The notes under the pieces were generated by a model. The model did no database searches, was not told the origin of the DNA, and saw only the letters and a list, made by a program, of their open reading frames with translations. A DNA stretch of 64,000 nt, from the NCBI RefSeq assembly GCF_900172255.1, contig NZ_FWFU01000003.1, positions 62,001 to 126,000 of the forward strand. The letters are read 5' to 3'. Position numbers and translations under genes: made by a program. Each line of letters opens with the position of its first letter. The stretch's first letter is position 1. Source of the stretch: Roseovarius halotolerans. Lineage in GTDB: Bacteria > Pseudomonadota > Alphaproteobacteria > Rhodobacterales > Rhodobacteraceae. Positions 29,342 to 39,899 of this stretch are shown here, one piece after another.

Positions 29342-30196
29342 TCATTCGGCGCGCATCTCGCGCACCATCGCGGCGGCCTTGTCCAGCACCGCACGGTCCA
29401 GCCCGGTCTCGTATCCGAGCGCCGTCAGCCGGTCGTGCACAGCTTCGCTGGCCACATTGCCCGCGGCCCCCGGCGCATAGGGGCAGCCGCCAAGCCCGCC
29501 GACCGCCGCATCGAACACCCGCAGGCCGCGCGCCAGCGCCGCCTCGATATTGTCCAGCGCCCGACCTCCGGTATCGTGGAAATGCCCTGCCAGCCTGTTG
29601 GCGGGCAGCTCCTCGCAGACCGCCGCCAGCATCGCGTCGACCGCCTCGGGCGTGGCCCGACCGATCGTGTCGCCAAGGCTGATCTCGTAGCAACCCATCG
29701 ACCACAGCCGCGCCGCCACCTGCGCTACCTGCTCGGGCGCGACCGGCCCGTCATAGGGGCATTCCACCACGCACGAGATATAGCCGCGCACCCGCACGCC
29801 CTCGGCATTGGCCGCCTCCATCACCGGGGCGAACCGTGCAAGGCTCTCCTCGATGCTGGCGTTGATATTGGCCTTCGAGAACCCCTCCGATGCCGATCCG
29901 AAGATCGCCACCTCATCGGCTCCCGCCTCCATCGCATCCTCGAAGCCACGCAGATTCGGCGTCAGCGCGGCATAGCTCACCCCCGGCGCGCGCCGGATGC
30001 GGCGCAGCACCTCGCCCGAATCCGCCATCTGAGGCACCCATTTGGGGCTGACGAAACTGGCCATCTCGATACGCGTGAACCCGGCACCGCTCAGGCAGTC
30101 CACCAGCGCGATCTTCTGCGCCGTCGGAATGCGCCTCTTTTCGTTCTGCAGCCCGTCGCGCGGGCCGACCTCGAAAATCTCGACCTTCTCGGCCAT
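29342..30196 (-). CDS. liuE: Hydroxymethylglutaryl-CoA lyase
   Basis: A 284-residue TIM-barrel enzyme splitting HMG-CoA into acetyl-CoA and acetoacetate, the last step of leucine breakdown. EVGPRDGLQNEKR is the N-terminal metal/active-site motif, HFHDTGGRALDNI supplies metal-binding histidines, and AVGGLGGCPYAPGAAGN contains the catalytic Cys signature. GGAGAGAAGAG precedes the ATG. Length and motifs are standard. Confidence 0.95.
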   Translation of the reverse strand: MAEKVEIFEVGPRDGLQNEKRRIPTAQKIALVDCLSGAGFTRIEMASFVSPKWVPQMADSGEVLRRIRRAPGVSYAALTPNLRGFEDAMEAGADEVAIFGSASEGFSKANINASIEESLARFAPVMEAANAEGVRVRGYISCVVECPYDGPVAPEQVAQVAARLWSMGCYEISLGDTIGRATPEAVDAMLAAVCEELPANRLAGHFHDTGGRALDNIEAALARGLRVFDAAVGGLGGCPYAPGAAGNVASEAVHDRLTALGYETGLDRAVLDKAAAMVREMRAE

Positions 30197-30232
30197 CTCT
30201 TCTCTCCTTGAAACACCGCCTGGCGGAATGCC

Positions 30233-30897
30233 TCATGCCTCCCAGGGTGCGTAGAAATCCCTTTGATAGATCCGTCCGCCTTCGGGGCCGGGGCTGGCCG
30301 CCCTGAACCCTTCGCGCGCGGTGATCCGTTCATACCATTTTTCCGTTTCGGGGAAGTCGTCAAGCCGCGCGAAATGGCGCGCCATGTAAACCGCCTGCCC
30401 GACGCAGATGTCACAGGCCGAAAAGCCGCTGGTCAGCAGGTGGTCGCGGTTCTCGACCGGTGTCGACAGCCGCGCCTCGATCGCCTCGTAACATTTGCGG
30501 ATCCGCGCCGCTTCCAGCTTCATTACGATGGGGCTGCGCATGTGATCCTCGTATAGCATTACATGCTGCTGCGTCAGCGCCGCCACATGCTGGCTCAGCG
30601 TCTCGGCGAAATGCACCCAGACCAGCCACGCCATGCGGTCCATATCCCCCGGCATCCGGCCGAGGCCCGGATCAGGAAACCGCTCGCACAGGTATTCGAC
30701 CATCGCGCCCGATTCGAACATCCGCTCGCCCTCGATCTCCAGCGCCGGCACCCGCCCCGCGGGCGAGAGCGACAGGAACGCAGGCTCGCGCAGCGACCTG
30801 TCGAACGCATGTTCCACGACCTGGAACGCGACCCCCAGTTCATGCAGCAGCCACAACACCCGCATCGAGCGGCTCTGGCCGACGTGATGCAGCGTGA

Positions 30898-30901
<4 letters not shown>
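30233..30901 (-). CDS. Glutathione S-transferase family protein
   Basis: A 222-residue GST. The N-terminal thioredoxin-like domain reads ITLHHVGQSRSMRVLWLLHELG and contains GRVPALEIEGERMFESGAMVEYL (cis-Pro and the glutathione gamma-Glu Ser/Glu contact). The helical C-terminal domain contains HLLTSGFSACDICVGQAVYMA. A Ser in GQSRSMR is the likely thiol-activating residue (beta/theta-like). The ATG overlaps the liuD stop by four bases, so it is coupled to the carboxylase. A role in detoxifying acyl-CoA-derived electrophiles such as methylcrotonyl compounds is an inference. Confidence 0.88.
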
Positions 30902-32850
<1,949 letters not shown>

Positions 32851-32880
32851 CAGCCTACTCCCCTCGGCGCCCGACGCGCC

Positions 32881-32930
32881 GCATTCATCGTGCCCAAAAT
32901 ACTCCCGCCGGAGGCATCCGCCCGCGCGGC
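32881..32930 (-). repeat. Dispersed Rhodobacterales intergenic element, copy B (inverted)
   Basis: Read on the minus strand it gives GATGCCTCCGGCGGGAGTAT, then TTTGGGCACGATGAA: a CTCC/GGAG hairpin followed by the GTATTTT...GATGAA core shared with the other copies. It lies in the liuD leader between the nitronate monooxygenase and liuD genes. Confidence 0.7.
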
Positions 32931-32965
32931 CCCGTGCAACGCCGGGGGATATGTCACCGCCCTCA

Positions 32966-33928
32966 TCATCGCCCAAGTGCCTCCTGCGCCTCGCGCATCA
33001 CGCGCGCGACGATATCCGCGGCAGGCTCGACCCGGCGGATCAGCCCCACCGCCTCGCCCGCAATGGCGGGCGCGCCCTGCGCGTCACCCGCGGCGACGGC
33101 CTTGCCATAGGCTGCGCGCGCCTCAGCGTCGCGTGGCCCGCCCGGCACATCGCGCCAGTGATCCGTCCATTCATTGCCAAGCGTGCGGATCGTGTAGGGG
33201 CGCGGCCAGTCCAGCCCGCGCGCGATGTCAGGCAGGGATGAGCGCAAGGTCGCATCCCCGTCCGCCGCCAGCGCCGCCGCCTGGAACCCTTCGGCCACCA
33301 ACGCCTCCTCGCTGGCCCAGAACCGCGTGCCCATGACCACGCCTTCGGCCCCCAGCATCAGGGCCGCCGCCAATCCGCGGCCGTCAGCGATTCCGCCCGC
33401 CGCCAGCACGATGGCGCGCTCGCCCACCAGGTCCACCACCTCGGGCACCAGCGTCATCGTTCCGCGCGCCGCGCCGTGGCCACCCGCCTCGCTGCCCTGC
33501 GCAACGATCACCTCGGCGCCCGCCGCCAGTGCTTCGCGCGCGCCCTCAACGCTTTGCACCTGAGCAAAGACTGGCACGTCCGCCGCCTTCGCAGCTTCGG
33601 CAAAGCCGGACAAATCGCCGAAAGACAGGAACATCGCCGCCGGTTTGCGCTGCAGAACCGAGTCATAAAGCCCCGGTGCGCGCGCCTCACGCTCCGCAAG
33701 CGCCCAGGTGATGAACCCGCAACCGACCGCCACATTACCCGCGGCGGCGAATTGCGCATCGACCCATTCGGCGTCCGCGCCATAGCCACCCCCGATGAAC
33801 CCGAGGCCGCCCGCGCCGCTGACCGCCGCCGCCAGCCGCCCGCCCGATGCCATCGCCATCGGCGCCGAGACGATGGGCGCGGTCAGCCCGAAGCGCCGGC
33901 ACAGGCGGGTGTTCAGCGAAACCGTCAT
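32966..33928 (-). CDS. Nitronate monooxygenase family flavoprotein
   Basis: A 320-residue FMN-binding TIM barrel: LTAPIVSAPMAMASGGRLAAAVSGAGGLGFIGGGY (split), VGCGFITWAL, VIVAQGSEAGGHGAARGT and VLAAGGIADGRGLAAALMLGAEGVVMGTRF. The GSEAGGH motif contains the His used as catalytic base in the 2-nitropropane dioxygenase family. These enzymes detoxify propionate-3-nitronate; many members are uncharacterised. GAGGGG precedes the ATG. It lies between liuB and liuD in the same direction and so is probably co-transcribed with them, an odd partner for leucine breakdown. Confidence 0.88.
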   Translation of the reverse strand: MTVSLNTRLCRRFGLTAPIVSAPMAMASGGRLAAAVSGAGGLGFIGGGYGADAEWVDAQFAAAGNVAVGCGFITWALAEREARAPGLYDSVLQRKPAAMFLSFGDLSGFAEAAKAADVPVFAQVQSVEGAREALAAGAEVIVAQGSEAGGHGAARGTMTLVPEVVDLVGERAIVLAAGGIADGRGLAAALMLGAEGVVMGTRFWASEEALVAEGFQAAALAADGDATLRSSLPDIARGLDWPRPYTIRTLGNEWTDHWRDVPGGPRDAEARAAYGKAVAAGDAQGAPAIAGEAVGLIRRVEPAADIVARVMREAQEALGR

Positions 33929-33955
33929 GACAGGCCCCTCGCGGGCGTGCCGCGC

Positions 33956-35560
33956 TTACATGCGGAACAGGCCAAAACGGGTCTCCTCGATCGGGGCACA
34001 CAGCGCCGCGCTCAGCGAAAGCGCCAGCACCTCGCGCGATTTGCGGGGATCCACTATGCCATCGTCCCACAACCGCGCCGAGGCATAAAGCGGGTGCGAC
34101 TGGCGCTCGAACATCTCGATCGTGGGGCGCTTGAACTCGGCCTCTTCCTCCGGCGACCAGCTGCCGCCCTTGCGCTCGATCGCATCGCGCCGGACCGTGG
34201 CCAGAACCCCGGCCGCCTGCTCGCCGCCCATGACGCTGATCCGGCTGCTCGGCCAGGACCACATGAAGCGCGGCTGATAGGCCCGCCCCGCCATGCCGTA
34301 ATTCCCTGCCCCGAACGAACCGCCCACGACCATCGTCACCTTGGGCACCGAGGTGGTGGCAACCGCCGTCACCATCTTGGCGCCGTGGCGCGCGATGCCT
34401 TCGTTCTCGTAACGGCGACCGACCATGAACCCGGTGATGTTCTGCAGGAAAATCAGCGGGATACGACGCTGACTGCACAGTTCCACGAAATGCGCGCCCT
34501 TCTGCGCGGCTTCCGAAAAGAGCACGCCGTTATTGGCGACGATCCCCACCGGGCAGCCCTCGAGATGGGCGAAACCGCAGACCAGCGTCTCGCCGAACCG
34601 CGCCTTGAACTCGTCAAAGCGCGACCCGTCCACCAGCCGCGCGATCACCTCGCGGATATCATAGGGCGTGCGCAGATCGGCGGGCACGACACCGAGCAGT
34701 TCCTCGGGGTCATAGGCGGGCGGCTCGGGGCTGGCCCAATCCACCGTGGCGGGTTTCTTGCGGTTGAGATGCCCGACCGCACGCCGCGCCAGCGCCAACG
34801 CGTGTGCGTCGTCCTCAGCCAGGTAATCAGCCACGCCCGACAGGCGCGTATGCACATCGCCCCCGCCAAGGTCCTCGGCGGTCACGACCTCGCCGGTCGC
34901 CGCCTTGACCAGCGGCGGCCCCGCCAGAAAGATCGTGCCCTGGTCGCGCACGATGATGGTGACATCCGACATAGCGGGCACATAGGCGCCCCCGGCGGTG
35001 CAGGACCCCATGACCACCGCGATCTGCGGGATGCCCTTGGCAGACATGCGCGCCTGGTTGTAGAAGATCCGCCCGAAATGGTCCCGGTCGGGAAAGACCT
35101 CGTCCTGGTTGGGCAGGTTCGCCCCGCCACTGTCGACCAGGTAGATGCAGGGCAGGTTGCATTCCTCGGCGATCTCCTGAGCGCGCAGGTGTTTCTTGAC
35201 GGTCATCGGGTAATAGGTGCCGCCCTTCACCGTGGCGTCATTGCAGACCACCATGCATTCCTGCCCCTGCACGCGGCCGACCCCCGCGATCACGCCCGCG
35301 CAGGGCGCGGCGCCATCGTAAAGACCATGTGCCGCCGTCGCGCCGATTTCGAGGAACGGCGCGCCGGGATCCAGAAGATTCGCCACCCTCTCGCGCGGCG
35401 GCATCTTGCCCCTTGACAGGTGCCGCTCGCGCGCCGCCTCGCCGCCGCCCTCGGCGGCCTCGGCCGCCGCGCGCGCCACGATGTCGATCGCCTCCAGATG
35501 GCCCTCGCGATTCGTCTTGAACGCCTCCGATGACGGAATTGCCTTCGAGTTCAGCTTCAT
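33956..35560 (-). CDS. liuB: Methylcrotonyl-CoA carboxylase beta subunit
   Basis: A 534-residue carboxyltransferase. [63 protein letters not shown] and the C-terminal [25 protein letters not shown] are distinctive of the MCC/geranyl-CoA carboxylase beta group. It accepts CO2 from LiuD biotin and transfers it to 3-methylcrotonyl-CoA. GGGAGG precedes the ATG. The next gene upstream, ompW-like, is on the opposite strand, so a promoter for liuB must lie in the 158 bases between them. Confidence 0.95.
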   Translation of the reverse strand: MKLNSKAIPSSEAFKTNREGHLEAIDIVARAAAEAAEGGGEAARERHLSRGKMPPRERVANLLDPGAPFLEIGATAAHGLYDGAAPCAGVIAGVGRVQGQECMVVCNDATVKGGTYYPMTVKKHLRAQEIAEECNLPCIYLVDSGGANLPNQDEVFPDRDHFGRIFYNQARMSAKGIPQIAVVMGSCTAGGAYVPAMSDVTIIVRDQGTIFLAGPPLVKAATGEVVTAEDLGGGDVHTRLSGVADYLAEDDAHALALARRAVGHLNRKKPATVDWASPEPPAYDPEELLGVVPADLRTPYDIREVIARLVDGSRFDEFKARFGETLVCGFAHLEGCPVGIVANNGVLFSEAAQKGAHFVELCSQRRIPLIFLQNITGFMVGRRYENEGIARHGAKMVTAVATTSVPKVTMVVGGSFGAGNYGMAGRAYQPRFMWSWPSSRISVMGGEQAAGVLATVRRDAIERKGGSWSPEEEAEFKRPTIEMFERQSHPLYASARLWDDGIVDPRKSREVLALSLSAALCAPIEETRFGLFRM

Positions 35561-35646
35561 GCCGCCGCCTCCCGGTTTATCGTGGCGCGGCCTGAGTTGC
35601 GCCCGAATGTTGCATTTTTGCCGCCCCTGCGGCCCTTCATATAAAC

Positions 35647-35660
35647 TTGACCCAAATCAA
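35647..35660 (+). promoter_or_regulatory. FNR/FnrL-type box upstream of ompW
   Basis: TTGACCCAAATCAA matches the consensus TTGAYnnnnRTCAA of the Crp/Fnr family (FnrL, Dnr, NnrR). It lies 58 bases before the ompW ATG. With the class II spacing of 41.5 it would predict a start near 35695; the -10 there (CATGGT) is weak. It also lies within 90 bases of the divergent liuB start, so could affect both. Confidence 0.7.
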
Positions 35661-35718
35661 GGTGATCCACGAGGTCCACGCGCATGGTCCGGCCCATTCG
35701 GATAGGAATGGAAAGACA

Positions 35719-36330
35719 ATGAAAACACTCACAGCACTCACGCTCGCAACCGCCCTCGCCGGGGCCGCCGCTCCGGCGCTGGCTCAGGAAAAAGGCAGCA
35801 TGACCCTCGGCATCGGTGTCGCCGGTGTTCTGCCCGACGGCTCCAGCAACACGGCCGCCGGCAGCATCTCGGTCGGCGACAACGTCCGCCCGACCCTGAC
35901 CTTCGAATATTTCCTCGCCGACAACATCGGTGTCGAGGTTCTGGCCGCATGGCCGTTTGAGCATGACATCAAGCTCGCAGGCGTCGGCACCGTCGGCAAG
36001 ACCAAGCACCTGCCGCCCACGATCTCGGTGCAGTACCACTTCACCAACAAGTCCAGCCTGACGCCCTTCGTCGGCATCGGCATCAACTACACCACCTTCT
36101 GGGATGACAAGGGCACGGGCGTCCTTGCCGGTGTGCCGATCGGCCTCGACGATTCCTGGGGCCTCGCGCTCCATGCCGGTGTCGACTACGCGCTCAGCGA
36201 AAAATCCGCCCTGCGTGCCGATGTCCGCTGGATCAACATCGAAACCGACGCCACCGTCGGCGGCGCACCGATCGGCAAGGTCAAGATCGACCCCTGGGTC
36301 GTCGGCATGTCCTACGTGATGAAGTTCTGA
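35719..36330 (+). CDS. OmpW family outer membrane protein
   Basis: A 203-residue protein with a Sec signal peptide (MKTLTALTLATALAGAAAPA, cleavage after ALA at residue 22). The mature part is an eight-strand barrel pattern: SMTLGIGVAGVLPDG, RPTLTFEYFLADNIGVEVLAAWPFEHDI, LPPTISVQYHFTNKSSLTPFVGIGINYTTFWDD and a C-terminal SYVMKF ending in Phe, as outer membrane barrels do. OmpW proteins form narrow channels for small hydrophobic molecules. In E. coli ompW responds to oxygen through FNR (known), which fits the box 58 bases upstream. A strong terminator follows. Confidence 0.92.
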   Translation: MKTLTALTLATALAGAAAPALAQEKGSMTLGIGVAGVLPDGSSNTAAGSISVGDNVRPTLTFEYFLADNIGVEVLAAWPFEHDIKLAGVGTVGKTKHLPPTISVQYHFTNKSSLTPFVGIGINYTTFWDDKGTGVLAGVPIGLDDSWGLALHAGVDYALSEKSALRADVRWINIETDATVGGAPIGKVKIDPWVVGMSYVMKF

Positions 36331-36354
36331 TCGCTCAACGACACATCGCTTCAG

Positions 36355-36386
36355 AGGGCCGGCCATCGCGCCGGCCCTTTTCGTTT
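36355..36386 (+). terminator. Rho-independent terminator of ompW
   Basis: GGGCCGGC pairs with GCCGGCCC around a six-base loop and is followed by TTTTCGTTT. It lies 25 bases after the ompW stop and before the convergent acyl-CoA synthetase gene. Confidence 0.9.
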
Positions 36387-36401
36387 CGTCCGCCCCGAAC
36401 C

Positions 36402-37985
36402 TCATGACCCCGCCCCCTCTGCCGCAGCGCGCGCCCTCAGCTCGCGCCGGATCACCTTGCCGGTCACCGTCATCGGAAGTGCCTCGAGGAAATCCACCTC
36501 ACGCGGATAGGAATAGCTCGCCAGCCGCGCCTTGACGTAGTCCTGCAATTCGCGCGACAGCGCCGCGCCCGGCGCATGGCCCTCCTTGAGCACCACATAG
36601 GCTTTCACGATCTCGGTGCGCAGCGCGTCGGGCTTGCCCACCACGCCCACCGTCGCCACCGCCTGATGGGTCAGCAGGCAGTCCTCGATCTCGGCGGGAC
36701 CGATCCGATAGCCCGCGCTGGTGATCACGTCATCCTCGCGCCCCGCAAAGCGCAGGAACCCGCCATCCCACATGCCCCGGTCCCCGGTCACCAGCCAGTC
36801 GCCGCGAAACTTCGCGGCCGTCTCCTCGGGCCGGTTCCAGTATTCCAGCATCATGCTGCCCGCGCCCCGGCGAATCGCGATATCGCCCTCGCCTTCGGTC
36901 TCCTGCCCCTGCCCGTCGATCACGCCGATCTCGAACCCCGGCGCAGGCTTGCCGATGCAACCGGGGCGCGGCGCAAACAGCGCCGCACAGGAACTGGCCA
37001 CCATGTTGCATTCGGTCTGGCCGTAGAACTCGTTGATCGTCACGCCAAAGGCCCGCCGCCCCCAATCCAGCATCTCCGCGCCCAAGGGCTCGCCCCCGCT
37101 GGCGACACTGCGCAGCCCCTCAAGCCTGCAATCGGCGGCCTTCAGCATCCTGAGCGCCGTGGGCGGAAAGAACACGTTGCGCACCGCGCCCTCGCGCAGC
37201 ACCCGCAGGCATTCATCGGGCGTGAATTTCGCCAGCCGCGCCGCCACCACCGGCACACCCAGCGCCAGCCCCGGCATCATCACGTCGAACAGGCCCCCGA
37301 TCCAGGCCCAGTCCGCCGGCGTCCACAGGCAATCGCCCTCCTGGCCCAGGAAATCATGGCTCATCTCGACGCCCGGCAGATGGCCCAGCAACATGCGATG
37401 CCCATGCAACGCACCCTTGGGGCTGCCCGTCGTGCCGCTGGTATAGATCAACACCGCCGGGGTCTCCGGCCCGGTCTCGACCGCCTCGAACGTCCCCTCG
37501 GGCAAACCGCCCGCCTCGGGCACCAGCGCCGCGACCCCCTCAAGCGGCGCCAACAGATCGACACCACCGGGATCCGTAACCACCAGCCGCGCCCCCGCAT
37601 CGCCCACGCGCGAGGCCAGCGCATCGCGCTGGAACAGCTTGAACAGCGGAATCGATACCGCACCCAGCTTCCAGATGGCGACATGCGCCGCCGCGCACCA
37701 GGCATCCTGACTGCGCAGCACGCCCACCCGGTCCCCGCGCTGCACGCCCCGCGCCGCGAGGTCCAGCGCCAGACCGTCCGCCATGCGCCGCAACGCGCCA
37801 TAGGTGGTCTCGCGCCGCGCGCCGGTAAGGTCGATGATCGCCACCCGCTCGGGGTCACGCGCCGCCCAGTCGTCGCAGACCTGCGCCGCCATGTTCAGGC
37901 GCTCGGGAATATCCCAGCGAAAGCTGCCACACATCCCGTCATAGGTTTCGGGCAGCGGGCGCAACAAGGGCGGACGAATACTCAT
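36402..37985 (-). CDS. Acyl-CoA synthetase (AMP-forming)
   Basis: A 527-residue ANL-superfamily ligase. The ATP/AMP motif LIYTSGTTGSPKGALHGHR, the adenine-binding segment NEFYGQTECN, the hinge TGDRGMWDGGFLRFAGREDDVI and the C-terminal catalytic Lys in MTVTGKVIRREL are all present. It activates a carboxylic acid to its CoA thioester. Placement directly downstream of ivd suggests a short or branched acid feeding the leucine/isovalerate route; acetyl-CoA synthetase-like enzymes are the nearest type. The ATG at 37985 overlaps the preceding DUF1311 gene by four bases. Confidence 0.88.
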   Translation of the reverse strand: MSIRPPLLRPLPETYDGMCGSFRWDIPERLNMAAQVCDDWAARDPERVAIIDLTGARRETTYGALRRMADGLALDLAARGVQRGDRVGVLRSQDAWCAAAHVAIWKLGAVSIPLFKLFQRDALASRVGDAGARLVVTDPGGVDLLAPLEGVAALVPEAGGLPEGTFEAVETGPETPAVLIYTSGTTGSPKGALHGHRMLLGHLPGVEMSHDFLGQEGDCLWTPADWAWIGGLFDVMMPGLALGVPVVAARLAKFTPDECLRVLREGAVRNVFFPPTALRMLKAADCRLEGLRSVASGGEPLGAEMLDWGRRAFGVTINEFYGQTECNMVASSCAALFAPRPGCIGKPAPGFEIGVIDGQGQETEGEGDIAIRRGAGSMMLEYWNRPEETAAKFRGDWLVTGDRGMWDGGFLRFAGREDDVITSAGYRIGPAEIEDCLLTHQAVATVGVVGKPDALRTEIVKAYVVLKEGHAPGAALSRELQDYVKARLASYSYPREVDFLEALPMTVTGKVIRRELRARAAAEGAGS

Positions 37986-38458
37986 TCCATCCCCCCAAGA
38001 TGCTCCAGTTCCACTGCTCGCGCGGCGGTCTTTTGCAACTGGCAGTCCACCGCAACGATGCTGCGGATCGTGCCCCCGATCCAGATGCCATAGCGCAGGC
38101 CGCACTCCGCATCCCGATAGGCTTTCCAATGACGCTGTGTCTCGTGCAGTTGCCCTGCCAGCGTGCCGTCACCCTCGGCGCCAAGCATCCCGGCCTGACG
38201 CTCAAGCGCTTCGACCATCAACGCCTCCCAGACCCGCGTTTCCGCCATCAGGCATTCGCTGATCCCGATGGTCGTCTCGCCACCGGGCCGCGCCTGGCAG
38301 GCATCGGCAGCCACGCCCGCGCAACCGGGCGCGCCTTCGCCCGCGCCCGTCGCCTCGAAACAGGCCCGGACAGCCGCGCCATCCACCTCCGCCTCCTGCG
38401 CGATCACAGGCGCGGCGGCAAGAGCGGCCAGCAACGACAAGATCGCAGCCCGTGTCAC
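37982..38458 (-). CDS. DUF1311 / LprI-type secreted protein
   Basis: A 158-residue exported protein with a signal peptide ([20 protein letters not shown], cleavage at about 20). The mature part has a Cys-rich helical fold ([34 protein letters not shown]) and the [13 protein letters not shown] element typical of DUF1311, the family that includes the lysozyme inhibitor LprI. It begins with GTG; its first four bases overlap the ivd stop (GTGA), and its stop overlaps the acyl-CoA synthetase start, so it is coupled at both ends. Why a periplasmic protein is embedded in a catabolic operon is not apparent. Confidence 0.82.
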   Translation of the reverse strand: MTRAAILSLLAALAAAPVIAQEAEVDGAAVRACFEATGAGEGAPGCAGVAADACQARPGGETTIGISECLMAETRVWEALMVEALERQAGMLGAEGDGTLAGQLHETQRHWKAYRDAECGLRYGIWIGGTIRSIVAVDCQLQKTAARAVELEHLGGME

Positions 38459-39618
38459 CCCATCGCACCCATCAGTTCGCGCCCCACCAGCATCCGGCGG
38501 ATTTCCGACGTGCCTGCACCGATCTCCATCAGCTTGGCATCGCGGAACAGCCGCGCCACCGGCGCATCCGCCAGGAACCCGGCGCCGCCCATCGCCTGCA
38601 CCGCCTGGTGCGCCTGCACCATGGCCTGTTCGCTGGCATAAAGACAGCAGGCAGCGGCATCCTGGCGCGTCACGTCACCCCGGTCGCACGCCTTGGCCAC
38701 CTCGTAGACATAGGCCCGTGCCGAATTCATCGCCGTGTACATATCCGCGATCTTGCCCTGCATCAGCTGGAACGACCCGATCGGCTGGCCGAACTGCTTG
38801 CGCTCGGCCATGTAGGGCATGATCTCGTCAAGACAGGCCGCCATGATCCCGGTGCCGATCCCCGCCAGCACCACGCGCTCGTAATCGAGGCCCGACATCA
38901 GGACCCGCACGCCCTTGCCCTCTTCGCCAAGGACATTCTCGAAGGGCACTTCCACATCGTCGAAGATCAGCTCCGCCGTGTTGCTGCCGCGCATCCCCAG
39001 CTTGTCGAAATGCGGGCTGGTGCTGAATCCCTTCATGCTCTTCTCGATCACGAAGGCGGTGATCCCCTTGGCGCCCGCCTCCGGGTCGGTCTTGGCATAG
39101 ACCACCAGCGTATCGGCATCCGGGCCGTTGGTGATCCAGTATTTGTTGCCATTGAGCTTGTAGTGATCGTTCCGCTTCTCGGCCCGCAGCTTCATGCTTA
39201 CCACGTCGCTGCCCGCACCGGCCTCGGACATGGCCAGCGCGCCCACATTGTCGCCGCTGATCAGCCCCGGCAGGTATTTCGCCTTCTGCGCCTCCGTGCC
39301 GTTCAGCTTGATCTGGTTGACGCAGAGATTGGAATGCGCGCCATAGCTCAACGAGACACTGGCCGAGGCCCGCGCGATCTCCTCGATGGCGATCACATGG
39401 GCGATATAGGGCATCCCCGCGCCGCCATGTTCCTCGGGCACCGTGATCCCCAGGAGGCCCAGGTCGCCCATCTCCTTCCACAGCGCGGCCGGAAAGACAT
39501 TCGAGGTGTCGATCTCGCCCGCCATCGGCTTCACGCGCTCCTGCGCCCATCGGTGAACCATCTCGCGCAGGGCGTTCACATCTTCGCCCAGATCGAACTG
39601 CATGACCGCGTTGAACAT
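38455..39618 (-). CDS. ivd: Isovaleryl-CoA dehydrogenase
   Basis: A 387-residue acyl-CoA dehydrogenase. [20 protein letters not shown] and the YWITNG segment contact FAD and substrate. Glu247 in [16 protein letters not shown] is at the catalytic-base position specific to isovaleryl-CoA dehydrogenases (LDxER), and [22 protein letters not shown] closes the fold. It oxidises isovaleryl-CoA to 3-methylcrotonyl-CoA using electron-transfer flavoprotein. The ATG at 39618 has GGAGGAGAG upstream; an in-frame start at 39684 would lie within the promoter and operator. Also called liuA. First gene of the cluster. Confidence 0.95.
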   Translation of the reverse strand: MFNAVMQFDLGEDVNALREMVHRWAQERVKPMAGEIDTSNVFPAALWKEMGDLGLLGITVPEEHGGAGMPYIAHVIAIEEIARASASVSLSYGAHSNLCVNQIKLNGTEAQKAKYLPGLISGDNVGALAMSEAGAGSDVVSMKLRAEKRNDHYKLNGNKYWITNGPDADTLVVYAKTDPEAGAKGITAFVIEKSMKGFSTSPHFDKLGMRGSNTAELIFDDVEVPFENVLGEEGKGVRVLMSGLDYERVVLAGIGTGIMAACLDEIMPYMAERKQFGQPIGSFQLMQGKIADMYTAMNSARAYVYEVAKACDRGDVTRQDAAACCLYASEQAMVQAHQAVQAMGGAGFLADAPVARLFRDAKLMEIGAGTSEIRRMLVGRELMGAMG

Positions 39619-39647
39619 GCGACTCTCCTCCCGTCGGTGACATTTAT

Positions 39648-39661
39648 TGAACACTTGTTCA
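39648..39661. promoter_or_regulatory. Palindromic operator at the ivd promoter
   Basis: TGAACA-CT-TGTTCA is a perfect 14-bp inverted repeat placed directly after the -10 of the ivd promoter, where a bound repressor would block initiation. The shape suits TetR-type regulators of fatty or branched acid degradation. No regulator gene lies in the cluster. Confidence 0.6.
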
Positions 39662-39691
39662 TTTATAGCCACATCTTCTCGCACCGGTCAA
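39662..39691 (-). promoter_or_regulatory. Sigma-70 promoter of ivd
   Basis: On the minus strand TTGACC (39686-39691) and TATAAA (39662-39667) are separated by 18 bases, giving a start within the adjacent palindrome and a leader of about 35 nt. This is the best promoter match in the window. Confidence 0.7.
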
Positions 39692-39755
39692 TCCCGCGTG
39701 AACGCGCGCTGCGCGTGCTCAGTCAACCGGTGCGGGGCGTTGGTTCTGCGGACAG

Positions 39756-39799
39756 GATACCGACGCCATACCGACGTGATACCGGCGCGATACAGATCG
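39756..39799. repeat. Array of four 11-bp units (ATACCGACG type)
   Basis: Consecutive 11-base units GATACCGACGC, CATACCGACGT, GATACCGGCGC and GATACAGATCG lie end to end without spacers between the ivd promoter and the 3' end of the aminotransferase gene. The same unit occurs at 45232-45275. The space 39619-39899 holds no gene. Confidence 0.7.
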
Positions 39800-39899
39800 G
39801 CGGATTTCAGCGGATTTGCCTTGTTTACAAGCGGCACAGCCGCGCCGCCCGGCCCTCGCCGCACGCCGCCCTTTACGGTTTCTTAACCTTGCTGAATGC

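Noticed and set aside
39756-39799. Short array considered as CRISPR
   Set aside because: Units are 11 bases with no spacers and there are no cas genes; it is a tandem array, not CRISPR.
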